Below, piece after piece: positions 46,484 to 54,805 of a DNA stretch of 64,000 nt; position 1 is the first letter of the stretch; every line of letters begins with the position of its first letter. The notes below the pieces were generated by a model. That model did no database searches and was not told the DNA's origin. It worked only from the letters and a program-made list of their open reading frames with translations. The translations under genes and the position numbers were made by a program. This stretch comes from Acholeplasma sp. OttesenSCG-928-E16. GTDB lineage: Bacteria; Bacillota_I; Bacilli_A; Acholeplasmatales; Acholeplasmataceae. The stretch is taken from assembly GCA_030266845.1 (NCBI GenBank), contig JAJDIT010000002.1, forward strand, positions 96,139-160,138, written 5' to 3'.

Positions 46484-49400
46484 TTATTTCAAGGCCTTTA
46501 AAATTGCCTTAATACCTTTAATAATAATAAGTAATGCTATGATTCCACCGATAGTAATAATTACGATCCACGCTATCCAAGGAACGCCATACCATCCAGC
46601 TTCGATGAACCATCCCCAGCTAAACTTACCATCTTCATTGTCTGTTGATCCATCAGCTTCTAATACTTCGATTAAAAGTTCAACTTCTTCATTTGTTCCA
46701 CTTGATGATCTAAAATTAACTACGACTTCATAAAATCCTGGTTCATTCTCATTATCTTCATACTCGTTATCAATGAAAGTTGTTACTATCGTTCCTGTTG
46801 AGGTTGAAAGACCGGTTATCTTGCAAATAGTTTCAAAATCAGAAGCTTCAAGCTTTCTATCATTTTCAATAGCAATATAACCATCTGATGTAACATATAA
46901 GACTTTTGGTAATGAATTAACAACCAACAGCTCAAACTCTAATGCTGATGTATTGTCATCGCTATCAGTAACTTCAACAATTACCTTATAAGTTCCAACC
47001 TTATGACCTTTACCAGTGAAATTATCTAATTGAATTGTAATGAAGCTTGAAATATCGCCATCTTCAGTATCTGATGCTGTAAAGTGAAACAATAACTCCT
47101 CAACAACAACAATCGATGTTTTAGATTTATAGATTGCTTCTGGCCCATTTAAAATTGGATAATCGCCGTTTGTTAGATCTCTTAATGGAACTTTAATAAT
47201 AACTTCTAGATCTGTCGTATTTCCTGATTCATCCATTACTTGATAGATAACTTTCCATTGACCTGGATTAGCCTGATTCTTTCCATATTCATTCTTTTTA
47301 ACTGTAATTGTTAGATCTTCTGAAGCTGTATAATTATCAGTAACTACAAGCTCATCAAGGAAAGCATAAACATCAAATCTTTCTCCTGGTTCAAGCTCGA
47401 TTTCAGTAAGTGTATTTTCGGCAAATTGTGGAGCTGCTAGATCCTTAATTTTAACAGTTATAATCTTCGTTGAAGTATTGCCAACGCTATTAGTTACAGA
47501 TATAGTAACTTGGAAAGATCCAAGCTTAGTTTTATTTCTTGAATAGTTATCAGAAACAACAACTATGCTTGATGTTAAGTTGCCATCGTTTTCATCAACG
47601 GCTGTATAATTTTTAAGTAAATTCATCAATGATATTGGATTATCAATATCCGTTTCGATCACTGATTCGCCAACTATTTCCGGATAAACCAATAATGGAT
47701 TACTTTCGACTGTTACAGTTGCGGTTTTTGTTGCTAAATTTCCTGCTGAATCAATGGCAGTATAAATTAGATAATAAGTTCCAGCTTTACCTAGTTTCAC
47801 ATTACTTGAATCAACATTGACAACTACATCGCCATCGTATTTATCAACAGCTTTAACATTCTTTAAATAGTTAGGAGCTGCATCGCCTACTGTTAGTGTG
47901 TAATTGACTACACCACTAATGACTGGAGCAACATCAACTAGCTTAACGATCATATAATCTATATCGCCACCTGTTCCAAAACCATCTGGAACACCACCGT
48001 TTAGATCTAATGAAATACCATTTTCAAAACCGTATCCATCAGAATCTTGGGTTTCAAAAGCCGATGTAACAATACTACCATCTGTTTTATAAGAAACCAC
48101 TTGCTTATTTTCAACACCATTAGCAAGCACTTCTTCTAAGTCAGAAGCACATAGCCAACCTCTACCATCTTTATGGATAAACTTCTCATATCCTGGATTG
48201 ATGAATTCAACCTTTATATGTGCGTTTGCAGTAAGTCCTAGGAAATTGCCTTCGTCAATCATAAAGTAATCTAAACCATCAGAAAAACCGCTATAAACAT
48301 CATCAAGACTAATGAATGGTATAAAACCTTCATCAGAATCTGAATAAACTAGATGCTTAACTCCATTCACATATAAATTAACTAAGATTGGAACATAATC
48401 GAAAGTTGCAGTTCTCGCATTAAAATTTTGCATCTCATAAAGTGTTTCATTTTCTAAATTAGTTAAATAACCACTTCCCCCTGGACTTAAACCTAGTAAA
48501 TCAAATTCATAAGTTGCTTGTATATAAGAATCAAGGTTTATATGAGAATTATCAGTTACCTTAATAATGACATAATTAAAATGATTATCTACTAAGGCAA
48601 GACCATTATCTTTATCGATATCCTCATAATATAATGAAAGATATCTTCCATAAGGAAAGCTGAAATAATATTCATCAGTTTCAGTTTTATCAATGCCTGG
48701 AAGCGAAACCCAAGCTAAGTTTTCATCCCAATAATGAAATGCTTGCTTGTTCTCAATGCCGTTAGCTGCTAGATCTTCGATATCATAATCGTTTAAATAT
48801 CCAGTTTGATTTTCAAATTCAATCATTTTTTCATAATGCGGGCTAATGAAATCAATCCTTATCTTCGCTTTTGCTGGAAAATTCTCCCAATAACTAATTG
48901 CTGACATATAGTCACCATATCCTATTTGAAAACCGTTCTGATAATCAAGCGTATGAAAATATAGTAAATTTTCATCAGTCCATGCAAATACCTCATATTT
49001 AATTTCATTGATATATAAATTAACCAAAATTGGATTTATTGAATCATACCAACCTTTACCTCGTGCGAATAAGTATTGTGCCATATCAGAATATTGGCCA
49101 GTAGTTAAATCAGTATTGGCTACAGGAGTCGAAAAGCTATTAGTTGTATTAAATTCAACTGAAGCAGCTATATAATTATCAAAATCAATATCCATCTTTG
49201 GCTCATATTTAATCAAAATATAGCCAAGAATATTTTGGATATTCCAATTAAGACCATTATCATTTATTGAAATGGCTTCATCTTGTGTATGTGTCAATTC
49301 AAATTTAGAAGTTCCATTACCACTAAAAACAAAAGTTGTTGTTGTTATACCTGAAACTGTTTTTTTCGTTCCATGAAAAGTTGAAACAGAATGATCGCCG

Positions 49401-49993
49401 TTTTCAACATAGTAAGCTCTTTTATTTTCAACACCATTAGCAATCAAATTGTCTTTATCGTATTGTGAATTCCATCCTATTGGGTTTGATGTTCCATCAG
49501 GCAAAATAATCATTTCTTTTTTAGGATCAACAAATTTAATAGTAAATTCTTCTCCTGATGAGATATAATTACTTTCAGCCATCATAACACCATTTACTCC
49601 TGGTGTTTTTTCATATAAGGCAATAATGAAAATGTAATCGCCATTTAAAGCGTTACGAAAATAAACTCCCGTTTCATCGCCAGTTACGATATAGGGTAAT
49701 TCTTCGCCACCGATCATAAACTCCGCAAATATAGCCTTTTGATATTCGATATTGACAGTTTCGCAAGTCCATGACCACATCTTGTTATACTCTGCAACTG
49801 ACATATCTATCGCTGTCGACCAATTTTCAGTTAGATCATCAAGCTTTGCTAATGTTTCTCCTGAGTATTGATAAACATATCTGCTATCAGATGCTGATGC
49901 AGCTTGATTTCTTCCTGGATCTTCAATATTACCAGGTGCTAATAATGCAAGAGGCAACAATAAGATTCCTAATAAAAATATAATTTTTTTCAT
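46484..49993 (-). CDS. Giant surface protein with triplicated module and Ig-like repeats, 1169 residues
   Basis: Signal peptide (KKIIFLLGILLLPLALLA), then three tandem units of about 215-225 residues, marked by ANGVENK/ANGIENK at 185, 410 and 624 and by ILVNLYINE/ILVNLYVNG in the last two, then about four Ig-like repeats of the DUF5011/HYR type (688-1100; for example VDKYDGDVVV, YTAIDSAGNLATKTATV), and a C-terminal transmembrane helix. Likely the receptor-binding or adhesive protein of the element. The C-terminal module is shared with the 393-residue neighbour. Confidence 0.75.
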   Translation of the reverse strand: MKKIIFLLGILLLPLALLAPGNIEDPGRNQAASASDSRYVYQYSGETLAKLDDLTENWSTAIDMSVAEYNKMWSWTCETVNIEYQKAIFAEFMIGGEELPYIVTGDETGVYFRNALNGDYIFIIALYEKTPGVNGVMMAESNYISSGEEFTIKFVDPKKEMIILPDGTSNPIGWNSQYDKDNLIANGVENKRAYYVENGDHSVSTFHGTKKTVSGITTTTFVFSGNGTSKFELTHTQDEAISINDNGLNWNIQNILGYILIKYEPKMDIDFDNYIAASVEFNTTNSFSTPVANTDLTTGQYSDMAQYLFARGKGWYDSINPILVNLYINEIKYEVFAWTDENLLYFHTLDYQNGFQIGYGDYMSAISYWENFPAKAKIRIDFISPHYEKMIEFENQTGYLNDYDIEDLAANGIENKQAFHYWDENLAWVSLPGIDKTETDEYYFSFPYGRYLSLYYEDIDKDNGLALVDNHFNYVIIKVTDNSHINLDSYIQATYEFDLLGLSPGGSGYLTNLENETLYEMQNFNARTATFDYVPILVNLYVNGVKHLVYSDSDEGFIPFISLDDVYSGFSDGLDYFMIDEGNFLGLTANAHIKVEFINPGYEKFIHKDGRGWLCASDLEEVLANGVENKQVVSYKTDGSIVTSAFETQDSDGYGFENGISLDLNGGVPDGFGTGGDIDYMIVKLVDVAPVISGVVNYTLTVGDAAPNYLKNVKAVDKYDGDVVVNVDSSNVKLGKAGTYYLIYTAIDSAGNLATKTATVTVESNPLLVYPEIVGESVIETDIDNPISLMNLLKNYTAVDENDGNLTSSIVVVSDNYSRNKTKLGSFQVTISVTNSVGNTSTKIITVKIKDLAAPQFAENTLTEIELEPGERFDVYAFLDELVVTDNYTASEDLTITVKKNEYGKNQANPGQWKVIYQVMDESGNTTDLEVIIKVPLRDLTNGDYPILNGPEAIYKSKTSIVVVEELLFHFTASDTEDGDISSFITIQLDNFTGKGHKVGTYKVIVEVTDSDDNTSALEFELLVVNSLPKVLYVTSDGYIAIENDRKLEASDFETICKITGLSTSTGTIVTTFIDNEYEDNENEPGFYEVVVNFRSSSGTNEEVELLIEVLEADGSTDNEDGKFSWGWFIEAGWYGVPWIAWIVIITIGGIIALLIIIKGIKAILKALK

Positions 49994-50006
49994 AAATAAC
50001 TCCTTT

Positions 50007-51599
50007 TTATTTTTTTATTTCTTCAAAATGCTTATCTAAAATTTCCTTATCTGAAATTTCATACATTTTGTTAGTTACTGGATGATTGATAATGATAGCT
50101 TGTTCTTTCGTGAAAGATAGATCTTTCTTCCAGGATGGTGCTTCAAGCATATTCATGTGCGACTTAACTTTTAGCGTATCTGATATTGATCTTAGGTAAT
50201 ATGAATCATATCTGCCCCTGGATGCTTTTGTTGGAAAGACTAATTTAGTCGCATATTTTATCAAAATATCTTTCCCCTTGGTGATCTTCTTTAACTCGAC
50301 AGCTCTAAGCTCTCCTTGCCTTTGATTATTGGATATAATAATATCTATTTTTATCACTCCATAATCTTTAAGCTTCTGCATAAAGTTTGATAGCTTAGCT
50401 ATTAAATGTCTTATCCTAACAGCTAACGGTGTAATTAAATAAATTAGTCCATAAAAACCGTATATAATTCCCTTAACTAGCATCAACAGAAATCGAACTT
50501 TCGGCCATCCTGGATCTTCAGTTCTTCCGGCAATCTGCATAATTGCATGATCCAATTCTCTTAATTGCTTATTTACTCTTTCAGCGTTCTGGCCAACTTG
50601 GATCATATAGAAGTTTTCGCCTTGAAAGTGTCTAATAAATGCCCTAGTGTTCCTGATCCCGTGTTCCTTGATATATTTTGTTATGTCCTTATCCATGTTG
50701 TTCCATAGTGCATCTGATTCAGTTTCATATGCTATGGAGTAATTCATCCACGGCCAACAAATCCTTTCTTTATATAAAACTTCTTTAACGATCTTCGATG
50801 GATGTGCTAGCTTCAGATAGTTTGTTGAATAAACTTTCGCTGGTATTAGTTCAGTTTCCATGTAGGGCTGATTGGAAAAAACAAAATTTTTAACTTTTGA
50901 ACGAACAATCAGTTCAATATACTTGATAATAATTTCGATTAAATGATTCGTTTTATAATTCTGATACCATCCATATCTTTTAAGCAGTTCTTCTTCCTGG
51001 TAATTTTGAAGCATGGTTTCAAAATTCCAGAGCTTTCGATATCTCTTTTTGATTGGGTTATTATTTTGCAAGAATTTAAAAATCAGTTTTTCTATATAAT
51101 CGTGATCGCCACTAACATATTTTGTATAATTGCCTTCAAAATATTTTTTTAGTAGCTTGTGATCTAGCTGATACAAAATACTTTTTAAGATCTTCCGCTG
51201 ATCCTTTATATCTTTAACAAAATATGTTCTTAGGATATAAACGATTGCTGATGCCAGGGTGTCCTTTCCAGCTCCTGTTTCCCCAACGATCTTAATTATC
51301 TTAGCCATAACCTTTGTGATGTATTTCTTGGTATAAAATTTATTAACGATATTGCTTATGTTGTTTCCCCAAATAAGCATTATGATTAAGTAAATTCCAA
51401 GCGTTATAGCTAAGACAAGGAGGAGTTGCAGGGGTTGTTGGAAGATCTCTGAAGAAAATTCATTGACCTTGGTAAGAACTAGCATCATTGGTTGAAATAG
51501 CAAAATAATCGAACCAACAAAAAATATGATCAGCAACAATCTGATAAAACGCTTTTTACTTTCCAAAAAGTCTAAAATCAAAACTAATAGTTCCATCAA
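50007..51599 (-). CDS. Zot/pI-like morphogenesis ATPase
   Basis: 530 residues. Two N-terminal transmembrane helices (about 19-40 and 57-77), Walker A GETGAGKDT (106-114), the VFSNQPY element (240-246), a candidate acidic motif YETESD (291-296), and RHFQGENFYMIQVGQ (323-337) followed by KQLREL, matching the arginine/sensor region of Zot-type ATPases. A third hydrophobic segment lies at 370-392. Zot/pI proteins drive assembly and export of filamentous phages through the membrane. It overlaps the winged-helix gene by four bases and precedes the secreted proteins. Family membership needs a profile search. Confidence 0.65.
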   Translation of the reverse strand: MMELLVLILDFLESKKRFIRLLLIIFFVGSIILLFQPMMLVLTKVNEFSSEIFQQPLQLLLVLAITLGIYLIIMLIWGNNISNIVNKFYTKKYITKVMAKIIKIVGETGAGKDTLASAIVYILRTYFVKDIKDQRKILKSILYQLDHKLLKKYFEGNYTKYVSGDHDYIEKLIFKFLQNNNPIKKRYRKLWNFETMLQNYQEEELLKRYGWYQNYKTNHLIEIIIKYIELIVRSKVKNFVFSNQPYMETELIPAKVYSTNYLKLAHPSKIVKEVLYKERICWPWMNYSIAYETESDALWNNMDKDITKYIKEHGIRNTRAFIRHFQGENFYMIQVGQNAERVNKQLRELDHAIMQIAGRTEDPGWPKVRFLLMLVKGIIYGFYGLIYLITPLAVRIRHLIAKLSNFMQKLKDYGVIKIDIIISNNQRQGELRAVELKKITKGKDILIKYATKLVFPTKASRGRYDSYYLRSISDTLKVKSHMNMLEAPSWKKDLSFTKEQAIIINHPVTNKMYEISDKEILDKHFEEIKK

Positions 51600-51979
51600 C
51601 TGCCGTTGCCTTTCCGCCTTCTCATATCCTTTAACATTTCAGCTTTAACTTCAGCCACTGCATCAGCTTTCAATAGATCATAAAGTTCTTCAGCTGTTGC
51701 ATAGCCTAGATTTTGCTTATTTAGCTTGATTCTTCGGCCAATCGTTTTAAACTTCCCATTAACCACAGTTGATAATCTAGATCTTTCGATAAGTCCGGCA
51801 TCTTGAAAATCTTTCAAGTAATGTTCGATAGTTTTGACTGCCAAGTGATACTGATTAGCTAAATGTTTATTAGATATCGTTATATCGGATATAATTAGCG
51901 TTTTATGAAGCTGATGGAAAACTTTCTTTTGATTTTCATTGAGAGCTTTGAAGCTTTCTAACTCTCGATAATCAATCAT
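51596..51979 (-). CDS. Winged-helix DNA-binding protein of the element
   Basis: 127 residues from the ATG at 51979 (AAAGGAG eight bases upstream; the frame opens 13 codons earlier inside a hairpin). Helix-turn-helix pattern ISNKHLANQYHLAVKTIEHY, then KDFQDAGLIERSRL as the wing, and a charged C-terminus. First gene of the Zot/envelope operon, so it may regulate it or take part in replication. Confidence 0.7.
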   Translation of the reverse strand: MIDYRELESFKALNENQKKVFHQLHKTLIISDITISNKHLANQYHLAVKTIEHYLKDFQDAGLIERSRLSTVVNGKFKTIGRRIKLNKQNLGYATAEELYDLLKADAVAEVKAEMLKDMRRRKGNGS

Positions 51980-51995
51980 AAAATCAGCTCCTTTA

Positions 51996-52023
51996 AAAAG
52001 AAATGAGATGTTATGCATCTCAT
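51996..52023 (-). promoter_or_regulatory. Hairpin/attenuator before the envelope operon
   Basis: ATGAGATG (52003-52010) pairs with CATCTCAT (52016-52023) around TTATG; on the transcribed strand a U-rich stretch follows, then the AAAGGAG site. It could stop transcription unless overridden. Confidence 0.5.
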
Positions 52024-52032
52024 CCCTAGTAT

Positions 52033-52090
52033 ATTGTTAAAAACAATAGTTTGATATTATTCGCCGTTTTTCGCCGTTTTTCGCCGCTTA
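52033..52090. repeat. Palindrome and three tandem TCGCCGTTTT repeats
   Basis: ATTGTT-AAA-AACAAT at 52033-52047, then TCGCCGTTTT at 52061, 52071 and TCGCCGCTTA at 52081. They lie upstream of the envelope operon in the 745-base gene-free stretch 52019-52763 and look like regulator or Rep binding sites. Confidence 0.6.
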
Positions 52091-52317
52091 GCCTAATGCA
52101 AGTCAAATAACGATTAAATAGAACTATGTTAGACCTTGGTTTTATTGCCTTGGTTTTTAGTATGTTTTAACAATGGTTTATAAAGGTTTTAAGACAGATC
52201 TTAGGAAACCAAAAAATAAGCTGAAAATGAGTAAACCACAATAAAGGTATCGCAAGGGGTCATTTTAATAAAAATATAAATTAGCCGAAAGGATAATTTT
52301 AGCAATAACCACACCAA

Positions 52318-52350
52318 TGTTGGTGGGGTTTAAAAACCCCCTGGCCAACA
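52318..52350. other. Two-tier hairpin in the origin region
   Basis: Outer stem TGTTGG (52318-52323) with CCAACA (52345-52350), inner stem GGGGTTT (52325-52331) with AAACCCC (52334-52340). No flanking U run. It may be a single-strand origin, packaging signal or nick region. Confidence 0.5.
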
Positions 52351-52377
52351 AGATGCTTGGATACATTTATCATCGAG

Positions 52378-52439
52378 AATAGCATCAAAAAAGTAATGCT
52401 ATAAAGAAGCTTAGCTTTTGATAATCTAAAATAGCATTA
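52378..52439. repeat. AATAGCATTA inverted/direct repeats
   Basis: AATAGCAT (52378-52385), its inverse TAATGCTAT (52394-52402) and AATAGCATTA (52430-52439). Confidence 0.5.
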
Positions 52440-52552
52440 CCAATCAAAACACTTGGTAACGGCCTTCTAGTTTTTAATTTCTTAAACTTAGTAAATAAGA
52501 ATTATTTATTTTATAAATATATTCAAGTAAATAATTAAAAAACATTATTCTC

Positions 52553-52634
52553 TATTGACAGTTTGAAAATACCTATTGACAGTTTGGAAATTTATCCGGA
52601 AAGTTTCCCGGATAACTATTGAAAGTTTACAATT
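52553..52634. repeat. Four iterons at 21-22 bp spacing (candidate replication origin)
   Basis: GACAGTTT at 52558 and 52579, GAAAGTTT at 52600 and 52622: spacing 21, 21 and 22 bases, two helical turns. The first two units match over CTATTGACAGTTTG. A dyad TATCCGG-N8-CCGGATA (52594-52615) is embedded. They lie 130 bases beyond the end of the winged-helix Rep candidate. Confidence 0.7.
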
Positions 52635-52645
52635 TTTTAACAATA

Positions 52646-52669
52646 AAAAAGCACCATCACTGTGGTGCA
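52646..52669 (-). terminator. Terminator of the replication/phage-gene operon
   Basis: Minus-strand stem GCACCA-CAGTGA-TGGTGC followed by six U. Confidence 0.8.
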
Positions 52670-52733
52670 TCTTGAATTTCGTTCTTAATTTCTCTTTTAA
52701 GGCTCTTTTTTCCTAGCTTAGATATAGTTAAAG

Positions 52734-52751
52734 GCTGTCATTTCTGACAGC
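52734..52751. other. Perfect hairpin after the Rep candidate gene
   Basis: GCTGTCA-TTTC-TGACAGC, seven-base arms and four-base loop, without a U run. Confidence 0.45.
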
Positions 52752-52763
52752 TGTTATTCAATT

Positions 52764-53375
52764 TTATCTACTCTGCAGGAGCAGTTCTTTGGCAATAACA
52801 TTGATAGCTTCTGATATGTTATCAGCGGTTGGCATTGGTGCAACATAAACATATCTTTCTGATTGTGTCTTACAATAGTCATTGAAGGCTTTTTTTCTTA
52901 GTTGTTGTTCTTTAACCGATGCCAAAAGTTTAGATCCAATATGCAACCTAATGCTGAAGATCCTACGGTTTACAAATCTTCTTTTCCTGGATCCTCTTTT
53001 GGCTTCTTTATAAGCTTGATCGATTGGTAATAATGACATCATTTCGATCGCTTTTGTTTCATCGATTTCAATGAATCTTTTCTTTGTCTGAAGGTCCCAG
53101 TTCCTCTTGATGATACCATCTAGCTTCTCGATCTTCCATAATGCCTTTTGAACGGTTGATTTTGCTACCTTACATTTAGATTCAAAATGTTTATTCTGAA
53201 AGAACACTCTTTCAGCTTTATTCTCTACTTTGGAAATGGCATACATCCAGATAATCTCTAAAAGCACCTTGTTATAGGTGCTGTTCTTATTGTCTTTGAA
53301 ATAATCTTCTAGTATCACATTGGGATTTAAAACTATCTTATAATCGCCAATGATCCCTTCGATTTTCTTTGCCAT
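52764..53375 (-). CDS. Winged-helix replication protein candidate
   Basis: 203 residues. Winged-helix signature HFESKCKVAKSTVQKALWKI and DGIIKRNWDLQTKKRFIEID, then a very basic middle (KRGSRKRRFVNRRIF). It resembles iteron-binding or initiator-type plasmid proteins in having a winged helix next to iterons. No HUH motif or Tyr nickase site is visible, so it is not a rolling-circle replicase. Follows the DnaD-like gene with three bases between. Confidence 0.55.
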   Translation of the reverse strand: MAKKIEGIIGDYKIVLNPNVILEDYFKDNKNSTYNKVLLEIIWMYAISKVENKAERVFFQNKHFESKCKVAKSTVQKALWKIEKLDGIIKRNWDLQTKKRFIEIDETKAIEMMSLLPIDQAYKEAKRGSRKRRFVNRRIFSIRLHIGSKLLASVKEQQLRKKAFNDYCKTQSERYVYVAPMPTADNISEAINVIAKELLLQSR

Positions 53376-53378
53376 TTA

Positions 53379-53741
53379 TTACCATCCTTTTTCTGATAGT
53401 CCATCATAGAAGCTTTTAAACCATTCAGGTTCTTTGGTTCCAGCTTCAGGTATTGTCTTTTTAAATACTGTGATAGCTTTTTTTACTGTGTTGATCTCTC
53501 TTTGTTTCCAATCATTCAAGATCTTCGACAAATAGTGTGTTCCTTGATATTCGTAATTCTTTCTTTTTAAGGCAGTCAATAACAACACATTAAGAATCGC
53601 TTTATTAACATTGTTGTTTTTCTTATAAAACGATTCAATCTCATCCGCTATTGTCGCATCATTGTTTCTGCAGAAGTTGTTGATCAGCGTTGCTGGATCA
53701 ATCAGCTGCAGTGATTGTTTTAAGGTTAGCTTTCTAGTCAT
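53379..53741 (-). CDS. DnaD-like replication protein
   Basis: 120 residues from the ATG at 53741 with CCAGGTG before it. The C-terminal part HYLSKILNDWKQREINTVKKA fits the DnaD/phage replisome-organiser signature (Y-x3-IL-x2-W-x3-gi-T). It probably loads the host helicase together with the next gene. It overlaps the membrane-protein gene upstream. Confidence 0.65.
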   Translation of the reverse strand: MTRKLTLKQSLQLIDPATLINNFCRNNDATIADEIESFYKKNNNVNKAILNVLLLTALKRKNYEYQGTHYLSKILNDWKQREINTVKKAITVFKKTIPEAGTKEPEWFKSFYDGLSEKGW

Positions 53742-54132
53742 TGGATGCACCTGGTTCTTCTTGTTTATCTAAATGATTCAAGATCTTGAAGGCATTTAAT
53801 TTATCAGGATTATCGGTTAAGAATTCTTGTCTGATATCCGACATCTGATCATATACTTCAAGTTTCCAATGATAGTGAAAACCTTTTTGGTATAGTGTTC
53901 TCATCAAATCGTTTTCGCTTTGCAGTCTAAACACTATCGTTGTCATATAATAATCAATCATCAATAGAATGATTGTAAATATGATCTTCTTCCCTGGATG
54001 AGCTATGAACTCGGGATATAACCATATTTCGATTATTAACATGAATGTTCCAGCTGTGGCTACACAAATTCCAATTAACTTGGCCCAAAATATCGCTTCT
54101 TTTTTAATGTATTCTTTTTCTCTATATTTCAT
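53734..54132 (-). CDS. Two-helix membrane protein of the element
   Basis: 132 residues from the ATG at 54132 (GGAG site in the end of the S24 gene). Basic start (YREKEYIKKEA), two transmembrane helices (about 16-40 and 49-68), long soluble C-terminus (SENDLMRTLYQKGFHYHW). Overlaps its neighbours on both sides. Function unknown. Confidence 0.6.
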   Translation of the reverse strand: MKYREKEYIKKEAIFWAKLIGICVATAGTFMLIIEIWLYPEFIAHPGKKIIFTIILLMIDYYMTTIVFRLQSENDLMRTLYQKGFHYHWKLEVYDQMSDIRQEFLTDNPDKLNAFKILNHLDKQEEPGASND

Positions 54133-54529
54133 ATCCCGCTCCATTATAGTATCTTATTATTCTTTGAACTCTACCTATCACTTGAATATACATTCTTTTT
54201 AGATCTTCGCTTGAATAAAAATGAGTTGCATATTTTGAATTAAAAACTACTAATCTAATCCCAAATTCTGTATAAAGAATTTTTCTACAAATTGGTAATT
54301 CGCCATTGACTGATACAAGCACAATATCGCCAGAATTAGCATGATCGACACTTCTAATAATCAATATATCGTTGTGGGCAATTTCAGGGGCCATCGAATC
54401 ATCATGAACTTGTAGTCCAAAATATTCCGCAGTTTTAGTCCATCTCTTGGGAATTTCCTCATAGCCAATAATGGAATTTAAGATACCATGAGTTATATTA
54501 CTATAAACTGGAATTTCCATAGTTTTCAT
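54122..54529 (-). CDS. S24/LexA-like peptidase domain protein without HTH
   Basis: 135 residues. Ser45 in HDDSMAPEI and Lys83 in CRKILY form the self-cleaving S24 dyad; GDIVLVSVNGELP lies between. Phage CI/LexA proteins have such a C-terminal half, but here the helix-turn-helix is absent and the N-terminus begins in the usual linker (PVYSNITHGIL). It may act as a partner or antirepressor for the separate XRE protein. GGGAGG before the ATG. Confidence 0.75.
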   Translation of the reverse strand: MKTMEIPVYSNITHGILNSIIGYEEIPKRWTKTAEYFGLQVHDDSMAPEIAHNDILIIRSVDHANSGDIVLVSVNGELPICRKILYTEFGIRLVVFNSKYATHFYSSEDLKRMYIQVIGRVQRIIRYYNGAGYEI

Positions 54530-54547
54530 ATTCTACCTCCCAGGTAA

Positions 54548-54805
54548 CTAATCGACGTCAATTTTACTTTGTGGGCCTGTGATCTTAACTAAGTTTGATT
54601 CTCTGTTGATTCCAAACTCATCAACATGCTTCTGGCCATCTAAAATAACTCTGGCGTTTTTAACTATTTCTCTAGCTACTGTGCACATTGCTTTTGCTCT
54701 TTTTGATTCCTTCTTTATTTCATCTTCACTTAGATCATCATCATTCAATCTTTCTAGCTGTTCGAATAGATGATTGTTTAAATCTAATAATGTATTTCTA
54801 GGCAT
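54548..54805 (-). CDS. Small phage-type protein paired with HNH-like gene
   Basis: 85 acidic residues (NTLLDLNNHLFEQLERLNDD, then SKRAKAMCTVAREIV). This short family commonly sits next to phage HNH-like proteins in Bacillota; function unknown. It overlaps the HNH-like gene by eight bases and has AAAGGAG before the ATG. Confidence 0.6.
   Translation of the reverse strand: MPRNTLLDLNNHLFEQLERLNDDDLSEDEIKKESKRAKAMCTVAREIVKNARVILDGQKHVDEFGINRESNLVKITGPQSKIDVD

Noticed and set aside
50007..51599. Zonula occludens toxin function for the Zot-like ATPase
   Set aside because: Nothing resembling the toxic C-terminal peptide was recognised, and phage assembly is the general family role.
52553..52634. 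CRISPR array
   Set aside because: The repeats are short (8-14 bases), imperfect, with phase of about 21 bases and no spacers or cas genes; iterons fit better.
52764..53375. Rolling-circle (HUH) replicase as in classical filamentous phages
   Set aside because: No HUH motif or nicking Tyr block is visible; the protein is winged-helix-like and lies next to iterons.
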